In this document: piece by piece, positions 34,120-43,031 of the stretch
How the letters are laid out: each line of letters starts with the position of its first letter
Position numbering within the stretch: position 1 is the first letter of the stretch
Assembly: GCA_963663635.2 (NCBI GenBank)
Contig: CAXXMY010000011.1
Location: 62,001 to 126,000 of the forward strand
Length of the DNA stretch: 64,000 nt
From: Poriferisodalis sp963663635
GTDB lineage: Bacteria > Actinomycetota > Acidimicrobiia > Acidimicrobiales > Poriferisodalaceae
Direction: 5' to 3'
Program-made: the position numbers and the translations under genes
Notes under the pieces: generated by a model
What the model saw: the letters and a program-made list of their open reading frames with translations, nothing else
Databases searched by the model: none
Told to the model about the DNA's origin: nothing

Positions 34120-35652
34120 TTACTCGAGGGTCAGGTAACCGAGGTCGAATTCACTACCTGCGGTGAACAGCTTGACACCCTGGAGGTCGGCACGCACAGC
34201 GACAGCTTGGAGCTTCGCAACAATCGGAATCAGGTAGCCGGCGTCGGCATGCATCTCCACCGCTTGTCGCCGCAGCTCGGTCGTGACCGCGGAGTCGACG
34301 GCCGCGTCCCCGTCGTTCAGCAGTTGGTCGAAGACCGGATCGCAGTACAGGGTGAAGAAGCCGGGACACTTCCAGGCATCGATCGTGCTCGGACCGCTCA
34401 ACGACGTAAAGGTGTAGTCCGCGCTCTCGCCGAGGATCTCATCGATGTAGGTGGTGAGCTCACGGCCTTCGAGCTCGACGGTGAAGCCGGCCTCGCTCAG
34501 CTGTGCAGTCACGACTTCTTGAATCGGCGGGAACTCGGCGATCGTCAGGTACTTGAACGGGATCACCAAGCCTGGGACCCCGGCCTCTTCAAGCAGTGCG
34601 CGCGACTTCGCCGGATCGTATTCATAGGGGCAGTACTCGCTTGCCCACGGCTCGTTCGGCGGATTGACGAAGGTGCACGTCAGTTTCCCGAGCCCGGCGA
34701 ACGCGGCATCGACGATCGGCTGGCGATCGACGGCGTGGTTGACCGCTTGGACGACCAACGGGTCTTGGAAGATCTCCGCCGTCGCGTTGAGGCTGAGGTA
34801 TGAGATCTCGAATCCTGAGACAGTCAGGATCTTGAAGCCGTCCGCTGCATCGATTTCGTCGACGCGATCGATGCCCTCGCCAAGGATTCCTGCCACGCCG
34901 TCAATATCCCCAGCGAGCAATGCGTTCAAGCTTGCCGTCTCGTCGGTGATGAAGCGCCATGTGACGTCGGAGAAGAACGGCTGGTCGCCCCAGTAGTCGG
35001 CAAACCGGTCCATGTCGACGGAGACGTCAGGCTTCCACTCGATGAATACGTAGGGGCCAGTGCCGATCGGGCCTTGGGCGATGTCGTCGCCGGTACCTTC
35101 GGGCACGACTGCTGAACTGATCCTGGCCATGCCATTCAGGAACGCTTGGCTGGGCTGGGTGAGCGTGACGACAACCGTTCGGTCGTCGGCCGCCTCGATC
35201 GAATCAACGGCGTCGAACGGCGTGGTGATGTCCCCCTCGCCTCCTCGGTTGTACTCGAGCGAATAGGCCACATCACCGGCGTCGAGATCGCTGCCGTCAT
35301 GGAACTTGGCTTCGCGGATCGTGAACGTGTACACGGTCCCGTCCGTGTTGACTGTCCATGACTCGGCGAGCATCGGAGCGACGCTGCCGTCCGCTTGTTT
35401 CTCGACGAGCGTCTCGACGACGTTGTAGAGGAGCGGCGTCTTGATGGCTGTCGCTCCGTTCGTGACGTAATCCCAGTTCGCCGGCTCCTGCGCGACAGCG
35501 ATAGTCAACTCTTGGACTTCGGCCGGTTCGGCGGCGGCGGCGGCTGTATCCGCGGTCGAACCACCGTCGTCGTCTGATCCGCACGCCGCTGCGACCAGTG
35601 CGAACGCCATGAGCAGACTGAGAATCAGCCAACTTCGTTTGTAGGTCCTCAT
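34120..35652 (-). CDS. Oligopeptide/dipeptide-type ABC substrate-binding lipoprotein (family 5)
   Basis: 510 residues from ATG 35652. Signal peptide RSWLILSLLMAFALVAAACG with lipobox AAAC; the mature protein is tethered outside. Family-5 features: ELTIAVAQEPANWDYVTNGA, MLAESWTVNTDGTVYTFTIR, AKFHDGSDLDAGDVAYSLEY and YDPAKSRALLEEAG. Family members bind peptides, nickel, glycosides or opine-type molecules, so the ligand is open. First gene of the dppABCDF-like operon, with a 36-bp gap before dppB. Confidence 0.9.
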   Translation of the reverse strand: MRTYKRSWLILSLLMAFALVAAACGSDDDGGSTADTAAAAAEPAEVQELTIAVAQEPANWDYVTNGATAIKTPLLYNVVETLVEKQADGSVAPMLAESWTVNTDGTVYTFTIREAKFHDGSDLDAGDVAYSLEYNRGGEGDITTPFDAVDSIEAADDRTVVVTLTQPSQAFLNGMARISSAVVPEGTGDDIAQGPIGTGPYVFIEWKPDVSVDMDRFADYWGDQPFFSDVTWRFITDETASLNALLAGDIDGVAGILGEGIDRVDEIDAADGFKILTVSGFEISYLSLNATAEIFQDPLVVQAVNHAVDRQPIVDAAFAGLGKLTCTFVNPPNEPWASEYCPYEYDPAKSRALLEEAGVPGLVIPFKYLTIAEFPPIQEVVTAQLSEAGFTVELEGRELTTYIDEILGESADYTFTSLSGPSTIDAWKCPGFFTLYCDPVFDQLLNDGDAAVDSAVTTELRRQAVEMHADAGYLIPIVAKLQAVAVRADLQGVKLFTAGSEFDLGYLTLE

Positions 35653-35841
35653 GAGGTGATCCTTTCTGGATCGTGTATTCACGCTGCCTCACAATCCGTT
35701 CAGGATTGCGAGGGCCAGCTCGTTGGATTGGGTCTTCACGCCAGAGTTGTCACGTCGTTGCCAGTGACTGTTCAAACAGTGTTGGCCCATGATGGGTACC
35801 GCTCTCGGTGGCATTGCTGCCACTTCGAGAGGCCACATCAC

Positions 35842-35857
35842 TGAAACCTAAGTTTCA
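35842..35857. promoter_or_regulatory. Palindrome upstream of the Dpp-type operon, possible IclR site
   Basis: TGAAAC-CTAA-GTTTCA, a perfect 6-bp inverted repeat 190 bp before the binding-protein gene and 77 bp after the end of the PhyH gene. IclR regulators often bind AT-rich palindromes of this kind. The stretch 35653-35933 holds no gene. Confidence 0.35.
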
Positions 35858-35933
35858 CTGATTAGAACCGTAGCCCTCTCGCCACGCCCGGTCAAACGTG
35901 ACGGGCCCTGCGCGATCTCGAGCGAAGCGGCGC

Positions 35934-36755
35934 TCAGGTGATGCGCTTGCCCCGGTCAGCGGCACCCTCGTAGCCGATCCGTTCCTGCATTGCGATCGCC
36001 TCCAGAGCGTTCTCGACGTCGCGGTGCGCCAGAACATCTGTGGGCGCCTCCAACAGCCGGAAGTGCCCAAATCTGTCCTCGCCCGCTACGAGGTGTGCGA
36101 ACGTCGCCACACCCGATACCTGCCGCATCGATGGGGCGGCGTATCGAATGGCCAACCCGATGCGTCGGTCAGCAGACGCATTGGGATTCGACGAATGGAA
36201 CAACTGGCCGTGGTGCACAGACATCTCGCCGGGCTGAAGCATCACATCGACCGCGTCCGCCTCGTCCACCTCGACCGCCAGCACCTGGCCTCGCGAGAGC
36301 ATGTTCGACTGTTCGAAGGTGTCGCGATGCTCGACGATCTCACGCCGATGACTCCCGGGTATGAACCGCATGCAGCCGCTCTGGGTTGTCGACGGGCTCA
36401 GCGCGATCCACGCGGTCGCCTCGTGTGCGTCGTCGTATCCCCAATACGTCAGGTCCTGGTGCCAGCTCACGAAAGCGGGCGTCGCGGGCTCCTTGATGAA
36501 GAAGCTGGCGCTGATGACCAGGACGTCGTCGCCCAGAATCGCCTTCACCGGCTCCAGCACAGTCCCCCGGCGCGTGATCTCGTCGATGAACGGGAGCACA
36601 AAGTTCGAGGATCCCAACACGATCCTGCTCATGAGGGCGTCGTCGGCGTGCGCGGCCTCGACCGATTCGAACATCGTCCGATACTCGGCCGCGCGATGCG
36701 ACGTCATCGCCTCGAGCGGAAAGATGTAGCCGTCTTTTTCGTACGACTGTCTCAT
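35934..36755 (-). CDS. Phytanoyl-CoA dioxygenase (PhyH) family oxygenase no. 2
   Basis: 273 residues. The iron ligands are in AFVSWHQDLTYWGYDDAHE (HxD) and VHHGQLFHSSNPNASADRRI (distal His and the Arg for 2-oxoglutarate). QSGCMRFIPGSHRREIVEH is the conserved CMRFIPGSH strand of the group that acts on soluble small molecules. It differs from the first PhyH of this window (22.3 kb). Same strand and next to the aminotransferase gene 49 bp upstream, so probably one operon. Confidence 0.85.
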   Translation of the reverse strand: MRQSYEKDGYIFPLEAMTSHRAAEYRTMFESVEAAHADDALMSRIVLGSSNFVLPFIDEITRRGTVLEPVKAILGDDVLVISASFFIKEPATPAFVSWHQDLTYWGYDDAHEATAWIALSPSTTQSGCMRFIPGSHRREIVEHRDTFEQSNMLSRGQVLAVEVDEADAVDVMLQPGEMSVHHGQLFHSSNPNASADRRIGLAIRYAAPSMRQVSGVATFAHLVAGEDRFGHFRLLEAPTDVLAHRDVENALEAIAMQERIGYEGAADRGKRIT

Positions 36756-36804
36756 CTGCGGTTCGCTCTCAAACCTTCCGCTCTCGAATCCTCGACGAGC
36801 GTAA

Positions 36805-38097
36805 CTACAACCTGCTCAGGGCTCGTTGGGCAGCTGCGAGGGTCTTGTCGATCAGAGCGTCGTCATGTGCGGCCGACACGAACCACAAGCCCCGACTCGT
36901 CGGTCTCACTCCGTGTTCTTGGAGGTTCGCGAGGAAACGGGCGAGCAGCCCATCGTCGGAATTGGCCGCAAAGTCCGCTCGCGACGCCACAGTTCCAGGT
37001 GTTCCGAAACGGGTCTGGCACAGAGAACCGCCGATGTGATCGACGGCGAGGCCGACACCGAGATCGTGACCCAGTTGGCGCAGGCCATCGACAAGACGAC
37101 GAGTGAGGCGGTCCATCTCCGGGTACGGGTCGCTGTCGATCAGGACCCGGAGCGTGGCGACGCCGGCCGCCACCGATGAGACACCCGTGTTGTAGGTGCC
37201 GGAGTGATTGACCTCGCCACAACCGACACCGGCCAGCAGCTCGGTGCTGGTTCCGAGCACGGCGAGCGGGAACCCTGACGCGATCGCTTTGGCATAGATC
37301 GAGATATCTCCGTGGATTCCGTAGAAGCCTTGGGCACCGCAGAGCCCCAGGCGGAAACCGGTGATGACCTCGTCGACGACGAACAGCGCCCCGTGCTGTC
37401 GGCACAGATTCTTGATGCCGTCGAGATAGCCCGGCGACGGTGGGATCAGCCCGGTGTTGCACATCACCGGCTCCATCAGGACACAAGCCACATCGCCCGA
37501 CTCGAGGGCGTGCGCAACTTGTGCGATGTCGTTCCACTCGCACAAGATCACGTCGGTCGCAGCCGAGATCGACTGACCCGCTGTGAGCGGCACGGGTTCC
37601 ATTGGCTCGGTGGTGACGGCCATGTCGACGAAGAGCGGATCGAGCCACCCGTGATAGTGGCCGGTGAAACGCACAACTTTGCGGCGGCCGGTCGCAGCCC
37701 TGGCGATTCGGACGGCCAGCAGATCCATCTCTGTTCCGCTCATGCCCATCCGGATGCTCTCGATCCACGGCAGCACACCGACGAGGGTTTCGGCGAACTC
37801 GGCTTCGAGCGGGTGTTGCCCAGCGAAGAGCTGGCCCGTCGAGAGCGACTGTTTCACAGCGGCGGTCACCGCCGGGTGGTTGTGGCCGAGGACCATGGGG
37901 CCCATACCGGCCGCATAGTCGATGTAGACGTTGTCATCGACATCCCACAGCAGTGCACCGTCGCCACGGACCATGGTGAGCGGCACGGGCGTACCGTGCA
38001 AACGAACATTCGAGTTGACGCCCCCTGCGATCACCTTCTTGCGCCGAGCGTGCTCTTGTCGGTTCTGGTCGTAGCAGGGCATGGCCTCGGTTGTCAT
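36805..38097 (-). CDS. Class III aminotransferase / glutamate-1-semialdehyde-aminomutase-like enzyme
   Basis: 430 residues. HemL-like features: ARRKKVIAGGVNSNVRLHGT, DYAAGMGPMVLGHNHPAVTA, MGMSGTEMDLLAVRIARAAT, VRFTGHYHGWLDPLFVD, the PLP Asp in ALFVVDEVITGFRLG, and the Schiff-base Lys in ISIYAKAIASGFPLAVLG. Catabolic location argues for an aminotransferase or aminomutase acting on an imported amine or amino acid rather than tetrapyrrole synthesis. Confidence 0.85.
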   Translation of the reverse strand: MTTEAMPCYDQNRQEHARRKKVIAGGVNSNVRLHGTPVPLTMVRGDGALLWDVDDNVYIDYAAGMGPMVLGHNHPAVTAAVKQSLSTGQLFAGQHPLEAEFAETLVGVLPWIESIRMGMSGTEMDLLAVRIARAATGRRKVVRFTGHYHGWLDPLFVDMAVTTEPMEPVPLTAGQSISAATDVILCEWNDIAQVAHALESGDVACVLMEPVMCNTGLIPPSPGYLDGIKNLCRQHGALFVVDEVITGFRLGLCGAQGFYGIHGDISIYAKAIASGFPLAVLGTSTELLAGVGCGEVNHSGTYNTGVSSVAAGVATLRVLIDSDPYPEMDRLTRRLVDGLRQLGHDLGVGLAVDHIGGSLCQTRFGTPGTVASRADFAANSDDGLLARFLANLQEHGVRPTSRGLWFVSAAHDDALIDKTLAAAQRALSRL

Positions 38098-38239
38098 CTG
38101 CCACCTTCGTTGCGATCAGCGGTTCAGGGTTAGCCCGAGATGGGGATCGTCGACTCGCACGCGACGCGGTCGAGTCGGTAGTGAAGCGAGCGCGCGACTG
38201 AGCGTGTCGTGACACACCATATCAATCACTGCAACACTG

Positions 38240-38260
38240 GTTCCACACTCTGAAACCATT
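38240..38260. promoter_or_regulatory. Inverted repeat upstream of the decayed deacylase gene, possible IclR site
   Basis: Arms TGGTTCC (38240-38246) and GAAACCA (38254-38260) match at 6 of 7 positions with a 7-nt spacer. They lie in the divergent region between the class III aminotransferase gene and the deacylase remnant. It resembles the TGAAAC/GTTTCA palindrome near 35850. Confidence 0.3.
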
Positions 38261-38282
38261 GTTCTTCGCAGGCGAGGCAGAC

Positions 38283-39570
38283 ATGATTGAACGAGCTATC
38301 CGCGATGGCCTGATTGTCGATGGCACCGGCAGCCCGCCTCGCGTGGCCGACGTCGGGATCGACGGCGGCGAGATCGTCGAGGTCGGCGACGTCGGTGCCG
38401 CGAAACACGACCTCGATGCGGCGGGGCTGGGGGTCGCGCCGGGAGTCGTTCACCGGTTACGCACAGTCGCTTCGAGCCCAAGGCATCGGCCCGAACATGG
38501 CGACATTTGTCGGTCAGAACACAGCGAGCCGGCATTTCGATCCACGAGTCGATCGTCGGCCGGACCGGCGACAGCGAACCCGGATCGTCGATCAGGTTCG
38601 TCGATCGGTCGCCGAGGGAGCGCTCGGTGTCTCAACCGGGCTGGTGTACGAACCGGGCCGATCCTCCGTCGTCGATGATCTCATCGAGCTCGCAACCGCA
38701 GCCGCCGAAAGCGGTGGGCTGTACTGCTCGCATATTCGCGACGAGGCCGCCGGGTTGCTCGACGCGATTGATGAGGCCTTGGTCATTGCTCACGAATCCG
38801 GTGCAGGGCTGCAGATTTCGCACCTCAAGACGCTTGGCCGGAGCAACTGGGGCCTCGTGAGCACCGCTTTGGACAAGATCGACGAAGCACATGAACGAGG
38901 TGTCGACATCGGCTTCGATGTGTACCCGTACATAGCGGGGTCGGGTCCGTTCGAGCAGTACTTCGACCCCGACAATGTCGACGTTGCCCGACTTGAGTTC
39001 GTTCTGATCGTCCATTGCCCGGACTTTCCGCACTTCGAGGGTCATCGTGTGCCCGCGATCGCCGCGGCCGAGGGTTGTCGAGCAGAAGATGTGACTCGCC
39101 GGATCATCGCCGCCCCACGCGCAACCGAGACGGTCTGTGTCATGTTCGAGATCGACGAGAACGAGATGCGCACAGTGCTTGCGCATCCGCGGGCGATGAT
39201 CGGAAGCGACGGAATCCCCCAAGACGGGGGAGTCCGGCACCCTCGGCTCGTCGGAGCATTCCCGCGGGTGCTGGGTCAATACGGACGCGATGAAGGTCTG
39301 TTCGATCTGCCGTCAGCGGTCAAGAAGATGACGTCGATACCCGCACAGCGCTTCGGACTGACGGGCCGAGGCCGGATACAGCCGGGCTGCCGGGCGGACA
39401 TCACCACTTTCGACCACTCCACGATCAACGATCGCGCGACGTACCAGGAACGGAACCCCCGCCCGACGGCATCGAGTGGGTACTGGTCAACGGCGCGATC
39501 GCCGTGACCCCCGACGGCCTCAGCGACGCCCTCGCCGGCGAGGTGCTCACACGCAACCCCGGCAACGATG
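38283..39570 (+). pseudogene. Decayed N-acyl-D-amino-acid deacylase
   Basis: Three frames hold the pieces. The N-terminus (MIERAIRDGLIVDGTGSPPR) reads to about 38440. Then about 75 residues, including the HxH metal site and the conserved Asn-Cys, are missing. The middle part (GALGVSTGLVYEPGRSSVVD, GLYCSHIRDEA, LQISHLKTLGRSNWG, YPYIAGSGPFEQYF) runs in a second frame with another apparent deletion near 39000. A one-base loss in a CCCCC run near 39457 moves the C-terminus (DGIEWVLVNGAIAVTPDG) to a third frame. With the metal site gone it cannot be active. An intact paralogue lies at 43.0 kb. Confidence 0.8.
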
Positions 39571-39592
39571 AGCGAACCTGTCGAGGGCGGGT

Positions 39593-41068
39593 TCAGCCGC
39601 GCCAGGACGTCAATGGATCCATCGGAAAGATCGGTCGTGGAACTCGTTGCCACGGCAGAGCTGCGATGTCGGACTGTGTCGGGCCGGGCGTGGCAACTCG
39701 GATGATCGTCGACGTGAGCGGGGACATGTGCTGGAAGTTGGACGCGGTCTTCATGACGACCATCTGATATTCCGCCGGTTCCACACCCACGTGGCGATAC
39801 ACGGCCGGATCGATGCCCGCGACACCGGCATATTCGCTCACCAGCAGTGTCACCGGGCCGACTTCGAAGGCCACCGTGTGACCCATGTCGATCCGGGTCT
39901 GCGCATGGCCGGTCAATTCGACGATGCCGTCGGAGACGGCTCGTACGACGCCGGTCACCTCAAGCGGCGTGAAGAACGGAGCCGAGCGACCGCCCAACGC
40001 AACCGTCACGGTCGCATCGACGCCGGCCTGTGACAGACGACGGGCCGAGACTGGGTCGATCATCGGAACGAGTGCGCGTCCTCGAATACCCAGCCGCAAG
40101 ATCGCCCCGAGGATGACCGTGCTGTCGCCCCCCGAACCGCCCAGCACCGAGTCACCGGTGTCGCTGAGGATGATCAGGCCCCCCTCCGCTTGGTCGGCAT
40201 CGATGACGGCTTGGTCGACTGGCCGGCTCTCCGTGCGCTGAAAGTCAGTCCTCATCGACCAAGCAAGCTCGGCCAACTCATCGGCGAGCGACTCGGCCAG
40301 AAGTGGGTCGTCGTCGGTGACGACAATGATCGCCCACCCGCCTTCGTCGGCATCGAGCCAGCACTGCATCGGGAATGGCGACACGGCCAGCACCCGCGGG
40401 TCACGCTCCATGTCCCTCGCCCGGTCGAACAGGATCTTCATCGGGCCGCGCGAGGTGAGGTATTGCTCCTGGTGGGTGAGCATGCGCAGCTTTCGCCACG
40501 CCGTGACGGGGGTGATCTGGCGGGCGAAGAGCCGCACCCCGTGCAAGGTCAAATCACGGGCGGTCTCGAACTGATCGTGTGGTTGGGTGCGGAATCCCAC
40601 GATGATGTCGGCGTGTTCGACTATCTCTTGGGTCACGTTGGCGTGGTGATCGAGCATCAACGCCAGCGGAAGTGACGGCCCCACGACGCCGCGGGCCGTG
40701 CGGAGGAGGGCTCCTTCGACGTCGTCGATGCCCTCAGCCGAGGCCGCTCCATGCAGCAGCATGACCAGCCCGTCCAGCTCTCCCGCACCACGGAGCCCGT
40801 CTCGAACCTTGGCGTCGAAGAACTCGAACGCTTCCGACGAGAGCCGACCACCCGATCGAGTGTTGCCGCGAATGATGGGAACGGTTTCGACCTCGACGCC
40901 GCAGCGCCCGATGGCGTCGAGATAGCCGCCGACGGGGCCCGCAGAGCGCAGCCGTTCGAGAATCTCGTCACCTTCGTAGATCCCGAACGATTCGAAGTCG
41001 GCAAGCGTCGTCAGCGTCGGGTTGAAGCTGCTCGTTTCCTGAGTGATCTGAATCAGCCCGATGCGCAT
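39593..41068 (-). CDS. MlrC/M81-family metallopeptidase no. 1
   Basis: 491 residues. N-terminal MlrC domain: RIGLIQITQETSSFNPTLTT, VMLLHGAASAEGIDDVEGAL, LALMLDHHANVTQEIVEHAD (candidate metal Asp and His) and VGFRTQPHDQFETARD. The C-terminal domain has LIILSDTGDSVLGGSGGDST. MlrC was first known for finishing microcystin degradation, but the family is broad and found beside transporters and D-aminoacylases. Its C-terminus runs convergently into the remnant of the decayed deacylase gene. A paralogue lies at 44.6 kb. Confidence 0.85.
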   Translation of the reverse strand: MRIGLIQITQETSSFNPTLTTLADFESFGIYEGDEILERLRSAGPVGGYLDAIGRCGVEVETVPIIRGNTRSGGRLSSEAFEFFDAKVRDGLRGAGELDGLVMLLHGAASAEGIDDVEGALLRTARGVVGPSLPLALMLDHHANVTQEIVEHADIIVGFRTQPHDQFETARDLTLHGVRLFARQITPVTAWRKLRMLTHQEQYLTSRGPMKILFDRARDMERDPRVLAVSPFPMQCWLDADEGGWAIIVVTDDDPLLAESLADELAELAWSMRTDFQRTESRPVDQAVIDADQAEGGLIILSDTGDSVLGGSGGDSTVILGAILRLGIRGRALVPMIDPVSARRLSQAGVDATVTVALGGRSAPFFTPLEVTGVVRAVSDGIVELTGHAQTRIDMGHTVAFEVGPVTLLVSEYAGVAGIDPAVYRHVGVEPAEYQMVVMKTASNFQHMSPLTSTIIRVATPGPTQSDIAALPWQRVPRPIFPMDPLTSWRG

Positions 41069-41124
41069 GACTGGATGCCTAGTCGAAACTCTGATGTGAA
41101 GCCCTCATCACCTGCCAACTTGGC

Positions 41125-41982
41125 TCAAGAAGCCACACCGCCGAAGGGCGTGTACCCGCGGCCCGGCACGCCGACATCGAGCGCGAAGAGAGCGCCTGCG
41201 TGTGGCTGGGACCGCAGCTCGGCCTCCGGCAGGCCGACGCGAGCGCTCGTGATGAACAGCGTGGTCCCCTCGGGGCCCCCGAATGCACAACTCGTGATGA
41301 AGCCGCCGGGGACGGCAACGACACGATCGAGCTGTCCCTGCGGGGTGTACCGGTGAACGGCGCCGCCATCCCAGAGGGCCACCCAGATACAGCCTTCGGC
41401 GTCGACGCTGAGGCCATCGGGTATCGAGTCGACACCAACCAGGGTCTCGGTCCGAATCGGCAGGCCCTCGTCGTCGAGATACAGGTTGTCAACTCGGTAG
41501 GTGAGCGAATCGACGTAATGGCAGATTCGGCCATCGGGGCTCCAGTCGACCCCATTGGACATGGCCACTCCGCCTCGGAGCCGCCTGAGGGACCCATCGG
41601 CCTCGACACAGAACAGTCCGGCCTTCGGCTCTGCGGAGCGGTCGACGGTACCGACCCATAAGCGTCCCATCGGGTCGCATCGACCGTCGTTGGCGATGCC
41701 ATCGCCATCCGGTGGCAGTGTGGCAATCGCCGGGCCGACGTGGCCGAAGTCGTCGATCCGAGCCACCGACAGGCCAGCGACGGCAACCAGTTGACCCTCG
41801 ACATCGGGCACGATGACACTGACACGCTGGTCGAGGTCCATGGCGGTATGGCGTCCCGCGTTGTCCAATTGATGGAGGACCTGGCCGTCGATGTCGAGCC
41901 ACAGCAAACGTTGCCGCGGAGCGTCCCACGTCGGCCCTTCCCCGAGGTCGCAGGCACAGTCCACGACGACGTCAGGGGTCAC
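41125..41982 (-). CDS. SMP-30/gluconolactonase family protein
   Basis: 285 residues, six-bladed propeller pattern. The family-defining Glu is in CDLGEGPTWDAPRQRLLWLD, the Asn/Asp metal ligands in GIANDGRCDPMGRLWVGT, and MSNGVDWSPDGRICHYVDSL and GVDSIPDGLSVDAEGCIWVA follow. The enzymes hydrolyse sugar lactones in oxidative sugar catabolism, which would fit the mannonate-dehydratase-like gene transcribed divergently 80 bp away. Confidence 0.85.
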   Translation of the reverse strand: MTPDVVVDCACDLGEGPTWDAPRQRLLWLDIDGQVLHQLDNAGRHTAMDLDQRVSVIVPDVEGQLVAVAGLSVARIDDFGHVGPAIATLPPDGDGIANDGRCDPMGRLWVGTVDRSAEPKAGLFCVEADGSLRRLRGGVAMSNGVDWSPDGRICHYVDSLTYRVDNLYLDDEGLPIRTETLVGVDSIPDGLSVDAEGCIWVALWDGGAVHRYTPQGQLDRVVAVPGGFITSCAFGGPEGTTLFITSARVGLPEAELRSQPHAGALFALDVGVPGRGYTPFGGVAS

Positions 41983-42062
41983 GTCGCCACCCTAGGCATC
42001 TCCGCCTCTCCGTGAGACGATCGCCCACTCGCCCATCGGTTACCTAGTCTGAGCGTCGGCTG

Positions 42063-43031
42063 ATGAAACTCGCCTCGGTATTGACTCCGCTTTCGGACGA
42101 GAACTTGACATTGGCTGCCCAATGCGGCGTGGACGAGGTTGTCGTCCGCTATCTGGGGCCCGATCTCACCCTGCTCGATGGGGTCAAGGCCCGAATCGAA
42201 TCCTTCGGAATGCGTTTGGGAGTCGTCGAGGGATTCCTGCCGATCGAACGCATCAAGCTCGGCAGCGACGACGGCACCGAGATGGACCAGATGAAGGCCC
42301 TCGTCCGGCATCTCGGCGAGATCGGCGTTCCGCTCGTCTGTTACAACTTCATGGCCGGAACCGACTGGATCCGCACCAGCGTCGATGCGCTCGAACGGGG
42401 CGGAGCCAAGGTGACCGCGTTCGACCTCAACGACCTCGAGAGCGCCCGAATCCCTGGCCGCCCGCCGTTTCGGGCCTCGCTCGAGCCAGGGGCGACGCGC
42501 GAGCAGCTCTGGACAAACCTCGAAGCGTTCCTCACCGAGATCATTCCTGTCGCTGAGGACGCAGGCGTCGTGTTGGCCATGCATCCCGATGATCCACCGC
42601 TCCCGTCGCTGTTGGGCAATGACCGCGTCATGCATTGCGTCGAAGGGTTCGAGCGGCTGGTCGGCTTGGTGCCGTCCCCATCCAATGCGATCGCCTTCTG
42701 CGGGGGCACGTTCTCCGAGATGGGCATCGATATTCCGGCTGCCATCAGACAGCTCGGTGCCCATATCGCCTACGTCCATTTCCGTGATGTCACCGGTACC
42801 GCCGAGTCGTTCACCGAGACGTGGCAGGACACTGGCCAAACCGACATGGCCGAAGCGATGCGCGCATATCGAGAGGTCGGGTTCGACGGTCCGATTCGAC
42901 CTGACCACGTTCCGCAGCTGGTTGGCGAGGACGATGGTGAACCCGGCTACACCATGCGCGGGCGCCTCTTTGCATTCGGGTACATCCGCGGCCTCATGGA
43001 TGCCACCGAGCTGTACCCATGTTCGACTTGA
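42063..43031 (+). CDS. Mannonate-dehydratase-like (UxuA family) TIM-barrel protein
   Basis: 322 residues. UxuA-like: LASVLTPLSDENLTLAAQCG, VCYNFMAGTDWIRTSVDALE, VVLAMHPDDPPLPSLLGNDR (metal His), AFCGGTFSEMGIDIPAAIRQ, IAYVHFRDVTGTAESFTETW and PIRPDHVPQLVGEDDGEPGY. The HPDDPP and DHVP blocks carry the expected metal ligands. True UxuA proteins are longer (about 390), so this is a divergent member, perhaps acting on another aldonate. Overlaps the next gene by 13 bp. Confidence 0.8.
   Translation: MKLASVLTPLSDENLTLAAQCGVDEVVVRYLGPDLTLLDGVKARIESFGMRLGVVEGFLPIERIKLGSDDGTEMDQMKALVRHLGEIGVPLVCYNFMAGTDWIRTSVDALERGGAKVTAFDLNDLESARIPGRPPFRASLEPGATREQLWTNLEAFLTEIIPVAEDAGVVLAMHPDDPPLPSLLGNDRVMHCVEGFERLVGLVPSPSNAIAFCGGTFSEMGIDIPAAIRQLGAHIAYVHFRDVTGTAESFTETWQDTGQTDMAEAMRAYREVGFDGPIRPDHVPQLVGEDDGEPGYTMRGRLFAFGYIRGLMDATELYPCST

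Noticed and set aside
37312..38133. A 273-codon plus-strand frame
   Set aside because: Antisense shadow of the class III aminotransferase, whose motifs are complete on the minus strand.
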